This document shows, in pieces, positions 1 to 5,700 of a stretch of 5,918 nt of DNA; position 1 is the first letter of the stretch; every line of letters begins with the position of its first letter. Origin of the DNA: an uncultured Bacteroidales bacterium (GTDB taxonomy: Bacteria; Bacteroidota; Bacteroidia; Bacteroidales; Paludibacteraceae); the NCBI GenBank assembly GCA_903899865.1, contig CAIUKZ010000257.1, positions 1 through 5,918 on the forward strand, read 5' to 3'. Position numbers and translations under genes: made by a program. The notes beneath the pieces were generated by a model that was given only the letters and a program-made list of their open reading frames with translations, was not told the origin of the DNA and did no database searches.

Positions 1-50
1 CAATTAATAGTTTATAAATTTTTACGTTTTTTTGTTTGATAATCGATGGG

Positions 51-85
51 CCGCCTTGTTTGTGAAAACAGGGCGGTTCTGTTTT
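51..85 (+). terminator. Rho-independent terminator of a gene off the left edge
   Basis: An 11-bp hairpin pairs CCGCCTTGTTT (51-61) with AAACAGGGCGG (66-76). It has one G-U pair and a GTGA loop (62-65), which would be a stable GNRA tetraloop in RNA. A T-rich tail, TTCTGTTTTT, follows at 77-85. The tail is only on the right-hand side, so this terminates rightward transcription from a gene to the left of the window. Its stop codon could be at 5-7, 15-17 or 37-39, depending on a frame I cannot determine. Confidence 0.8.
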
Positions 86-92
86 TGGTCAC

Positions 93-153
93 CACAAAAG
101 GCACAAAAGGAAACTTACTTTTTTTTCGTTCCAAAATAAATCATCACAAAAGG
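93..153. repeat. CACAAAAGG short repeats in gene-free DNA
   Basis: CACAAAAGG occurs as a perfect head-to-tail pair at 93-101 and 102-110, and again at 145-153. Each cluster is followed by a similar A/T-rich tract containing AAACTT and a run of T, so the whole unit looks duplicated and decayed. Read rightward it would encode TTKGTKG, a phrase I associate with spurious intergenic ORFs rather than real proteins. The rest of 1-350 holds only AT-rich sequence with no convincing coding region; a small ATTGC/GCAAT inverted repeat lies at 316-333. Confidence 0.5.
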
Positions 154-354
154 TACCAAAAAAACTTTATTTTTCATCTTTCAAAAATGATATCTAATCG
201 CGATGTGTTGTCTACGTGCTTATCATCTAGCGTTTATTTGTGTTGTTTGCGAATTTTGCGTTCAAAAATTAATTTGTGTATTTTTCCTATAATTTATATT
301 ATGTAAAATAGAATAATTGCCTTTATTAGCAATCCTTATATTCTACCTTTATAC

Positions 355-384
355 TTTGAGAATTGCATATTTAGAGTAACTTTG
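355..384 (+). promoter_or_regulatory. Bacteroidota-type promoter of yjdM
   Basis: TTTG at 355-358 is followed after 18 bp by TAACTTTG at 377-384. This fits the Bacteroidota -33 (TTTG) and -7 (TAnnTTTG) consensus with normal spacing. Transcription should start near 390, leaving a short A-rich leader of about 20 nt before the ATG at 412. This is the most complete promoter in the window. Confidence 0.75.
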
Positions 385-411
385 CAGTCCAAACAAAAAA
401 ATGAAATTATA

Positions 412-753
412 ATGAGCCAAGAACCAAAATGCCCCAAGTGTGGAATGGAAAATACATACTATGATTCTTCCATCGAATTGTGGGTTTGTCCAGAATGTAG
501 TCATGAGTTTAGTAACAATGTGACCGACGAGCAAATTCAAGATTTAACTCCTAGAGATAGTAATGGTGCTGAACTGATGGATGGTGATAGCGTGACGCTA
601 ATCAAAGATTTGAAAGTGCGTGGTTCATCACAAGTGCTGAAACGTGGCACCAAAGTAAAGTCTATCCGATTGACCGATGATCCTGAAGAAGTGGATTGCA
701 AAATTGAAGGAACAGCTATGGTGCTCAAAACATGCTACCTGAAAAAGGGATAA
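412..753 (+). CDS. yjdM: YjdM/PhnA-family zinc-ribbon protein
   Basis: This encodes 113 residues, close to the 111 of E. coli YjdM. An N-terminal zinc ribbon carries CPKC (residues 7-10) and CPEC (26-29). It is followed by the conserved PhnA domain (about 48-113), including DGDSVTLIKDLKVRGSS (57-73) and a CKIEG segment (96-100). I recognise the family with confidence. It was once called PhnA and linked to alkylphosphonate use, but that role is not established, and no phosphonate genes lie nearby. It is probably a cytoplasmic metal-binding protein. The ATG at 412 was chosen because an in-frame TTG 30 bases upstream lies inside the -7 promoter box. There is no Shine-Dalgarno, only an A-rich leader. 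The gene is monocistronic and convergent with corA. Confidence 0.93.
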   Translation: MSQEPKCPKCGMENTYYDSSIELWVCPECSHEFSNNVTDEQIQDLTPRDSNGAELMDGDSVTLIKDLKVRGSSQVLKRGTKVKSIRLTDDPEEVDCKIEGTAMVLKTCYLKKG

Positions 754-776
754 ATCTCAAACAATTTCAGTCTTAT

Positions 777-820
777 ACGATAAAAGCCAATTAATCAATT
801 GATTAGTTGGCTTTTATCGT
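777..820. terminator. Shared bidirectional terminator between yjdM and corA
   Basis: Arms 777-796 and 801-820 form a 20-bp stem with a single T-G wobble and an AATT loop. The outer part reads ACGATAAAAGCC on the left and GGCTTTTATCGT on the right, so both strands give a GC step followed by a T-run. It lies 23 bases past the yjdM stop and about 50 bases past the corA stop, the expected position for a terminator serving both convergent genes. Confidence 0.8.
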
Positions 821-871
821 GTTGTACTGCTTATTTTTAATAGCACTCCCCTATTCTCACTTGCAAAAAAC

Positions 872-1801
872 TCAAATCCAATGGCTTCTACGAAAGCGAA
901 TTACAACTAACAGTGAAAGCGTCAATGAAATTGAAATAATGAGCGGAAATGCCCATTCCGAATTTCCAAATGGTACTGGCACATTCATCCCAAATAAACT
1001 TGCAATCAAAGTAGGAATCATCAAAATGATGGATATGAGAGTCAGTTGTTTCATAACAATATTCAGATTGTTTGAAATAACTGAAGCAAAAGCATCCATC
1101 ATGCCACTCTGAATATCCGAATAGATTTGAGCCATCTCAAGTGCTTGCTTATTTTCAATTATGGCATCTTCCAATAAATCTTCATTTATCTCTGATGTGA
1201 TTTTTCTAGAATTGCGGAGCCTTGCCAATACTATTTCATTTGCTTTGATGGATGTGATGAAATACACCAAGCATTTCTCCATTTTCAACAATTTGTTTAG
1301 TTCCTTATTCTTGATAGATTTTTCAAGATCTTGCTCTATCAAATCAGTCATTTGGTTTATTTGCTTCAAATACTTTGAATAAATATTTCCTGACCTCAAG
1401 AATAGTCTTAGCACGAAATTAATACTGTCAGAAATATGAGTGTATTGTTCTCTCAGTATATTTGGCTGACCTATGGGTAACACTTCGTTTTCTTGTAAGC
1501 AAACGGTAATGGTGAGATTTTCTTTTATGATAATACCTAATGGCATTGTGTTATAAGGAACACCGTTGTTTTTAACCTCAAATGGAATCCTTAAAATTAT
1601 ATACGTCCAATCATCCTCAAACTCAATACGAGGTCTTTCATCTTGGTCTAACGCATCGGTAATTAATTCAAGTGGAATGTTATTGTCTTTTGCAAGCTTT
1701 TCGATCTCAACTTGGGATGGATTGATAACATTTACCCAACAGCTTTCTTGTGGTTCTTTGATTTCAATATATCCACCAAATGTCTTGAAGATTTTAATCA
1801 T
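872..1801 (-). CDS. corA: CorA-family Mg2+/divalent cation transporter
   Basis: This is a 309-residue inner-membrane channel of the CorA type, which takes up Mg2+ (in some members Co2+ or Ni2+) as a pentamer. The N-terminal 240 or so residues form the cytoplasmic domain. Its charged helical part (about 120-240) matches the long stalk helices. Two C-terminal membrane segments follow, at about 252-270 and 284-302. The signature GMN sits at 271-273 (LFGMNVP) at the end of the first segment. The loop between the segments carries SEW (281-283), and the chain ends in the usual basic tail (RFRRSHWI). Length is normal. The ATG at 1801 has a good Shine-Dalgarno, AAGGAG at 1815-1810, 8 nt upstream; none of the other genes here has one. 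Relatives such as ZntB and YfjQ share GMN, so the exact metal is not proven. Confidence 0.93.
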   Translation of the reverse strand: MIKIFKTFGGYIEIKEPQESCWVNVINPSQVEIEKLAKDNNIPLELITDALDQDERPRIEFEDDWTYIILRIPFEVKNNGVPYNTMPLGIIIKENLTITVCLQENEVLPIGQPNILREQYTHISDSINFVLRLFLRSGNIYSKYLKQINQMTDLIEQDLEKSIKNKELNKLLKMEKCLVYFITSIKANEIVLARLRNSRKITSEINEDLLEDAIIENKQALEMAQIYSDIQSGMMDAFASVISNNLNIVMKQLTLISIILMIPTLIASLFGMNVPVPFGNSEWAFPLIISISLTLSLLVVIRFRRSHWI

Positions 1802-1809
1802 TTTTCCGT

Positions 1810-1853
1810 CTCCTTACAATTTTATTCTGCAAGGAAACACAATGGCTCCTTAC
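1810..1853 (-). promoter_or_regulatory. corA leader: duplicated GTAAGGAG and candidate leader peptide
   Basis: On the minus strand GTAAGGAG occurs twice, at 1853-1846 and 1817-1810, exactly 36 nt apart. The second copy is the corA Shine-Dalgarno. The first stands 5 nt before a GTG (1840-1838) that opens an eight-codon frame, MFPCRIKL. Its TAA stop (1816-1814) overlaps the second GTAAGGAG. TTTCCTT (1837-1831) could pair with the AAGGA of either copy. The motifs are visible directly; translation and regulation are inferred. Confidence 0.45.
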
Positions 1854-1927
1854 TGAAGTGTTAATAATTTTAATTTACTATGATACGAGTCGTCGTCCAT
1901 TGTCAATAGATTTTAAATTTTCGGTTA

Positions 1928-1935
1928 CAAAAGTA
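1928..1935 (-). promoter_or_regulatory. Candidate -7 box of corA
   Basis: Minus-strand TACTTTTG (1935-1928) matches TAnnTTTG and lies in the gap between aspS and corA. The same eight bases precede aspS. No clear TTTG is found at the -33 position. If used, transcription starts near 1921 and gives corA a leader of about 120 nt, long for this kind of genome. Read-through from aspS is also possible, since no terminator is visible after aspS. Confidence 0.45.
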
Positions 1936-1990
1936 GTCATTTATTTTTAGAAATCGGTCATTCCTATCCTCTTTTCAGCTTTGTAATAGT

Positions 1991-3757
1991 CTATAAATTA
2001 GTCAACCGCTGTTCGTCCCTCTGAATATACAATTCTTCCAATTGTGCAGGATCAATCACTGATGGTGCATCCATCATCACATCACGTCCTGAGTTGTTTT
2101 TTGGGAAAGCTATGCAGTCGCGGATACTGTCCAATCCTGCAAAAAGCGAAACAAATCGGTCTAGACCAAATGCCAATCCCCCATGTGGTGGCGCACCATA
2201 TTTGAAGGCGCTCATCAAGAAACCAAATTGAGCTTCGGCCTTTTCGGGTGTGAACCCAAGTAACTCAAACATCAAGTTTTGTAGCTCACTATCGTGTATT
2301 CTGATGGAACCTCCACCAAGTTCTACGCCGTTGACCACCATGTCGTAAGCATTGGAACGAACTGCTCCTCTATCGGTTTTCAGCAGATGAACATCCTCTG
2401 GTAGTGGCGATGTAAAAGGATGATGCATAGCATAATAACGATCAGTCTCTTCGTCGTATTCAAACAGTGGAAAGTCTATCACCCACAGCGGCGCAAACAC
2501 ATTCTTATCACGCAAGCCCAATCGCTCACCCATCTCAAGGCGTAGTTCACACAATGCTTTTTGCGTTTTGCGCACCTCCCCTGCCATGATTAAAATCAAA
2601 TCACCAGCTTCTGCATTGCATTTAGTAGCAATTGCCTTTAAATCATCCGAATTGTAGAATTTATCAACCGACGATTTATAACTTCCATCGGCCTCACAGC
2701 GGATATAAACTAGCCCCTTCGCTCCTATTTGTGGTCGTTTTACAAATTCAGTCAGTTCATCCACTTGCTTGCGTGTGTATCCTGCACAGCCTTTGGCACA
2801 TATTCCACCCACGTAAGGCACACTGTCAAATACCACAAAATCACGCCCAGATACCTCTTCCTTAAGCTCCACAAACTTCATTTCAAAGCGAATATCAGGC
2901 TTGTCAGATCCATAATACTTCATAGCATCCGCCCACGTCATGCGTGGAAATGTATCATTGAAATCAATGTCCTTTACGTATTTGAAAAGATGCTTTACCA
3001 TTCCTTCAAAAATTTGCAATACGTCCTCTTGATCCACAAATGACATTTCGCAGTCTATCTGCGTAAATTCGGGCTGACGATCGGCACGTAAATCCTCATC
3101 TCTAAAGCACTTAACTATCTGAAAATAACGGTCAAAACCCGAAACCATCAACAATTGCTTGAACAACTGAGGTGACTGTGGCAATGCGTAAAACTGACCA
3201 GGATTCATGCGTGATGGTACTACAAAGTCACGAGCTCCTTCGGGCGTAGATCCAATCAATACTGGAGTTTCTACCTCCATAAAGTTCATCTGATCAAGGT
3301 ACCTGCGCGTCTCAAATGCCATGCGATGACGCAATTCCATATTGGCACGTACCGCATTTCTACGAAGATCTAAATACCTGTATTTCATACGAATATCATC
3401 ACCACCATCAGTATTGTCTTCTATGGTAAACGGCGGAGTGATGGATTCGTTGAGGATATTCAACTCATTGACCAATATCTCAATTTCACCTGTTTCTATA
3501 TTTGCATTTTTATTACTTCGTTCGGCCACATGACCTGTCACTTGTATCACGTATTCACGACCAAGTCTATTGGCTTTTTCAAACAACTCACTATTCACTT
3601 CTTGATTGAAAACCAATTGCGTAATGCCATATCTGTCGCGAATGTCCACAAAAGTCATTCCGCCCATTTTACGTGTACGTTGTACCCAGCCCGCTAAAGT
3701 CGGCTGTTGTCCCACATTGGCAAGTCGTAACTCACCACAAGTCATTGTTCTAAACAT
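1991..3757 (-). CDS. aspS: Aspartyl-tRNA synthetase
   Basis: This 588-residue class II synthetase attaches aspartate to tRNA-Asp in the cytoplasm, and its length is normal for bacterial AspRS. The order is an OB-fold anticodon-binding domain (about 1-110), motif 1 (about 141-165), the aspartate-binding QSPQ (194-197) with K200, and motif 2 with FRDEDLRADRQPEFTQID (218-235). A GAD insertion domain (about 305-420) marks the bacterial type. HHP (445-447), VELGGGSIRIHD (478-489) and motif 3 GGLAFGLDRF (526-535) complete the active site. Residues E173, Q197, K200, R219, E221, R486 and R534 match the catalytic set of E. coli AspRS by motif position. The ATG at 3757 has an A/T-rich leader without Shine-Dalgarno. 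The N-terminus, with TCGELRL (6-12) and GWVQR (23-27), fits a start here. The gene appears to be its own transcription unit. Confidence 0.98.
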   Translation of the reverse strand: MFRTMTCGELRLANVGQQPTLAGWVQRTRKMGGMTFVDIRDRYGITQLVFNQEVNSELFEKANRLGREYVIQVTGHVAERSNKNANIETGEIEILVNELNILNESITPPFTIEDNTDGGDDIRMKYRYLDLRRNAVRANMELRHRMAFETRRYLDQMNFMEVETPVLIGSTPEGARDFVVPSRMNPGQFYALPQSPQLFKQLLMVSGFDRYFQIVKCFRDEDLRADRQPEFTQIDCEMSFVDQEDVLQIFEGMVKHLFKYVKDIDFNDTFPRMTWADAMKYYGSDKPDIRFEMKFVELKEEVSGRDFVVFDSVPYVGGICAKGCAGYTRKQVDELTEFVKRPQIGAKGLVYIRCEADGSYKSSVDKFYNSDDLKAIATKCNAEAGDLILIMAGEVRKTQKALCELRLEMGERLGLRDKNVFAPLWVIDFPLFEYDEETDRYYAMHHPFTSPLPEDVHLLKTDRGAVRSNAYDMVVNGVELGGGSIRIHDSELQNLMFELLGFTPEKAEAQFGFLMSAFKYGAPPHGGLAFGLDRFVSLFAGLDSIRDCIAFPKNNSGRDVMMDAPSVIDPAQLEELYIQRDEQRLTNL

Positions 3758-3769
3758 AAAAAATCTGTT

Positions 3770-3787
3770 TTGCTAATATTGCTAATA
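3770..3787 (-). repeat. Tandem 9-bp repeat in the aspS leader
   Basis: TTGCTAATA is repeated perfectly at 3770-3778 and 3779-3787 (TATTAGCAA twice on the minus strand). It lies between the aspS -7 box and the start codon, at or just after the expected transcription start. A single TATTAGCAA also occurs at 324-332 upstream of yjdM. No function is known to me. Confidence 0.55.
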
Positions 3788-3792
3788 CATCA

Positions 3793-3800
3793 CAAAAGTA
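3793..3800 (-). promoter_or_regulatory. Candidate -7 box of aspS
   Basis: Minus-strand TACTTTTG (3800-3793) matches TAnnTTTG. It lies between the fabD terminator and the aspS ATG and would start RNA near 3786, giving a leader of about 30 nt. The -33 region is not a clear TTTG match. Confidence 0.55.
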
Positions 3801-3832
3801 CGAAAAAATTAAATAGCTTTAAAGTGGTCATT

Positions 3833-3866
3833 AAAAAAGCTCGAAACATTAGTTACGAGCTTTTTT
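3833..3866 (-). terminator. Terminator after fabD
   Basis: An 11-bp stem pairs AAAAAAGCTCG (3833-3843) with CGAGCTTTTTT (3856-3866). After an A-A mismatch, AAC/GTT extends it inside. On the minus strand it ends in TTTTTT and lies 22 bases past the fabD stop, with the aspS promoter just beyond. It should isolate fabD from aspS. Confidence 0.85.
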
Positions 3867-3888
3867 AGATTTTAAAAGAACTAGTTGA

Positions 3889-4761
3889 TTATCCTACTAA
3901 CACTTCAGTAGCTACTTTCTTAATCAGACCTTTCAATACATCACCAGGTCCTAACTCAGTAAAGTCAGTAGCACCATCAGTAACCATGTTTTTTACAGTC
4001 TGAGTCCAGCGCACAGGTGCAGTCAACTGATCGATGATGTTTTTCTTGATTGCGTCAGGCTCTGTTTGTGGATAAGCATTTACGTTTTGGTAAACGGCAC
4101 AAATTGGTTTGCTGAAAGTAGTAGCATTGATAGCTGCTTGAAGTCTTTCGCTAGCAGGTTGCATCAATGGTGAGTGAAATGCACCACCCACAGTCAATTT
4201 CAATGCACGTTTAGCACCTTTTTCTTTCAATAATTCACAGGCTTTATCGATGCCCTCAATAGAACCCGAGATTACGATTTGTCCAGGACAGTTGTAATTA
4301 GCAGGCACTACCACTGCATCTTTGATAGAGTCACATACCTCTTCCACCACTTCATCAGCAAGTCCCAGTACGGCAGCCATAGTCGATTCTTCCAATTCGC
4401 AAGCCATCTGCATAGCCAAGGCACGCTCCGACACCAGTTTCAATCCGTCTTCAAACGTCAAAGCTTTTGCAGCCACCAAAGCCGAAAATTCGCCCAGTGA
4501 GTGTCCAGCTACCATATCAGGTTTGAATTCATCACCAAGTACCAAAGCAGAAATTACAGAATGTAAAAATACTGCTGGTTGGGTTACTTTGGTTTGACGA
4601 AGATCTTCTACTGTTCCTTCGAACATCAAGTCAGTGATGCGGAAACCAAGAATTTCATTTGCCTTTTCGAAATATTCTTTTGCTAATGGCGATTGATCAT
4701 ACAGATCCTTTCCCATTCCTACAAATTGGGCACCTTGACCCGGAAATACATAAGCCTTCAT
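3889..4761 (-). CDS. fabD: Malonyl-CoA:ACP S-malonyltransferase (FabD)
   Basis: This 290-residue cytoplasmic enzyme transfers malonyl from CoA to the acyl carrier protein to supply fatty-acid elongation. From the ATG at 4761 the protein starts MKAYVFPGQGAQ, with the oxyanion-region GQGAQ at 8-12. The nucleophile elbow GHSLGE is at 86-91 (Ser88). Arg113 in SERALAMQ matches the malonyl-carboxylate arginine, and His196 in AFHSPLM matches the catalytic histidine. The late GPGDVLKG (271-278) is also conserved. An upstream in-frame TTG (4806-4804) would add 15 residues, but these read through a G/C-run intergenic element and precede the family N-terminus, so I reject it. There is no Shine-Dalgarno. 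No other fab genes lie nearby; the gene seems to stand alone. Confidence 0.97.
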   Translation of the reverse strand: MKAYVFPGQGAQFVGMGKDLYDQSPLAKEYFEKANEILGFRITDLMFEGTVEDLRQTKVTQPAVFLHSVISALVLGDEFKPDMVAGHSLGEFSALVAAKALTFEDGLKLVSERALAMQMACELEESTMAAVLGLADEVVEEVCDSIKDAVVVPANYNCPGQIVISGSIEGIDKACELLKEKGAKRALKLTVGGAFHSPLMQPASERLQAAINATTFSKPICAVYQNVNAYPQTEPDAIKKNIIDQLTAPVRWTQTVKNMVTDGATDFTELGPGDVLKGLIKKVATEVLVG

Positions 4762-4771
4762 GTGATTAAAA

Positions 4772-4812
4772 TTTAGCCCCCTTATTCCCCAAAAAGGTTG
4801 AATCAAGAGGGG
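4772..4812. repeat. C-run/G-run intergenic element in the fabD leader
   Basis: In AT-rich surroundings, TTTAGCCCCC (4772-4781), CCCC (4787-4790) and GGGG (4809-4812) form a compact element. CCCC can pair with GGGG around an inner TTG/CAA stem, or CCTT (4780-4783) with AAGG (4794-4797). It resembles, from memory, the TTTAGCCCCCTAA-type short intergenic repeats scattered in many Bacteroidota genomes, here in a degenerate copy. It falls between the fabD start and its likely promoter. Confidence 0.4.
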
Positions 4813-4902
4813 TTTGTTATGTTTATATTAGTGTTTTAGAGTTCAAATAGCTTGTCCTAATTTAGAGAGAAACACGTAGTAAACTTTCCTCAAAAAGAAG
4901 TG

Positions 4903-4910
4903 CAAAGATA
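4903..4910 (-). promoter_or_regulatory. Candidate -7 box of fabD
   Basis: Minus-strand TATCTTTG (4910-4903) fits TAnnTTTG and directly follows the T-run of the upstream terminator. It would start RNA near 4896 with a leader of about 135 nt. The nearest TTTG upstream is only 11 bases away, too close for a -33 element, so support is partial. Confidence 0.45.
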
Positions 4911-4912
4911 AT

Positions 4913-4949
4913 AAAAAACCCCAAATCAGCTACTGACTGACATGGGGTT
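4913..4949 (-). terminator. Terminator after the outer-membrane protein gene
   Basis: AACCCCA (4917-4923) pairs with TGGGGTT (4943-4949), and inside it TCAG (4926-4929) pairs with CTGA (4937-4940). On the minus strand the stem is followed by TTTTTT (4918-4913). It lies about 60 bases past the stop at 5010, as expected for a factor-independent terminator of that gene. Confidence 0.85.
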
Positions 4950-5009
4950 AGTGTAAAAAGATTGCAACATGTTGGAAATATGCAATCAATGAGAATAATA
5001 TAGTGGGAA

Positions 5010-5660
5010 CTACAATTTATAAATGGCTCCAAAAGTAAAACCGCTGAGGCCAACATTAAGACCGAAATTCGATGAATTGCTAGTAGATGTGGTAGTGGTA
5101 GTCCCAATAGTATTGGTAGTAGTTACTGTTGATGATTGGAATCCAACATTACCTAATTTGGCTATCAACGAAAACTTATCGCTCAAATCATAGGCAATGC
5201 CTGGAGCAATTCCTACACTGATGATCGATGTTGATGGATTTTTAGTGGTATTAGCACCTAAAGTGGTTTCACTCATCATGCTACCATATCCTACACTACC
5301 TTCAGCAAAAGCAGAAAAACTGCCTGATTTGTAGAAAAAATAACGTGCATAAGGATTGATCATAAATGTAGTATTAAGAGAAACCGATGAGGTGGTGGAA
5401 GTAATTGGTGTAGTGATGCTATTAGAATTAAATGACACGCCCACCCCTACTGCTAAGTTATCACTTAAAAAATAACCTACTTCTGGAGAAAGTGTTAGCG
5501 ATGATGAGCTACCTCCTTTAGTGGTAGTAGTACCAACAGTGCTAGAGGTTGATAGGGTATTAAAACCCAGATTACCTCCCACATAAAGCTGCGCATGAGT
5601 TACAGAAGTAAAAGCAAAAATAAATAGGGTTACAAGAGAAAGTTTTAAAGTTCGTTTCAT
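5010..5660 (-). CDS. Small outer-membrane beta-barrel protein, function unknown
   Basis: This encodes 216 residues. Residues 1-23 form a Sec signal peptide: a basic start (MKRTLK), a hydrophobic core, and THA before Q24 for signal peptidase I. The mature part alternates polar and hydrophobic residues in about eight strands (roughly 25-35, 54-66, 68-79, 96-111, 113-126, 144-160, 162-175, 196-216), the size of an eight-stranded porin-like barrel (OMP_b-brl type). Four linkers, at about 36-53, 80-95, 127-143 and 176-195, are rich in Thr and Ser and alternate with short turns, so they are probably the surface loops. The chain ends in YKL rather than the more usual aromatic residue. No ligand or enzyme motif is visible. 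The gene lies between two terminators, so it is probably monocistronic. The ATG at 5660 is fixed by the signal peptide. Confidence 0.88.
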   Translation of the reverse strand: MKRTLKLSLVTLFIFAFTSVTHAQLYVGGNLGFNTLSTSSTVGTTTTKGGSSSSLTLSPEVGYFLSDNLAVGVGVSFNSNSITTPITSTTSSVSLNTTFMINPYARYFFYKSGSFSAFAEGSVGYGSMMSETTLGANTTKNPSTSIISVGIAPGIAYDLSDKFSLIAKLGNVGFQSSTVTTTNTIGTTTTTSTSNSSNFGLNVGLSGFTFGAIYKL

Positions 5661-5692
5661 ATAAAAATGTGTTTGATTAGTAATATTTTCGG

Positions 5693-5700
5693 CAAAGGTA
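5693..5700 (-). promoter_or_regulatory. Candidate -7 box of the beta-barrel gene
   Basis: Minus-strand TACCTTTG (5700-5693) matches TAnnTTTG and would start RNA near 5686, leaving a leader of about 26 nt. A clear -33 TTTG is not present at the usual distance. Further upstream an AT-only inverted repeat, TAAAATTT (5729-5736) and AAATTTTA (5744-5751), is a weak candidate for an operator or UP-like element. Confidence 0.55.

Noticed and set aside
46..306. Open frame of 86 codons on the plus strand in the left gap
   Set aside because: It begins inside a terminator hairpin, runs through the CACAAAAGG repeats (giving TTKGTKG), has low-complexity AT-driven residues and no recognisable domain.
382..411. 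N-terminal extension of yjdM from a TTG
   Set aside because: The TTG is part of the TAACTTTG promoter box, so it would not be in the transcript; the family N-terminus starts at the ATG at 412.
791..806. TTAATCAATTGATTAG palindrome as an operator or attachment site
   Set aside because: It is the centre of the long convergent terminator stem and needs no other explanation; no integrase or mobile gene is near.
807..1112. Plus-strand open frames opposite corA, aspS and fabD (also at 1161-1382, 1566-1856, 2632-2865, 2729-3043, 4279-4597)
   Set aside because: They lie antisense to strongly supported genes and encode no family-like sequence; they are shadows of the real coding strand.
1880..1906. 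Sigma-70-like TTGACA (1906-1901) and TATCAT (1885-1880) on the minus strand before corA
   Set aside because: The spacer is only 15 bp and this consensus is not that of Bacteroidota; the TACTTTTG box is the better candidate.
4762..4806. 15-residue N-terminal extension of FabD from a TTG
   Set aside because: It translates the G/C-run intergenic element, and FabD proteins begin at the MKAYVFPGQG-type start.
4862..5107. Minus-strand frame of 81 codons overlapping the end of the beta-barrel gene
   Set aside because: It runs through the terminator hairpin and the 3' end of the barrel gene in another frame, and its hydrophobic look comes from base composition.
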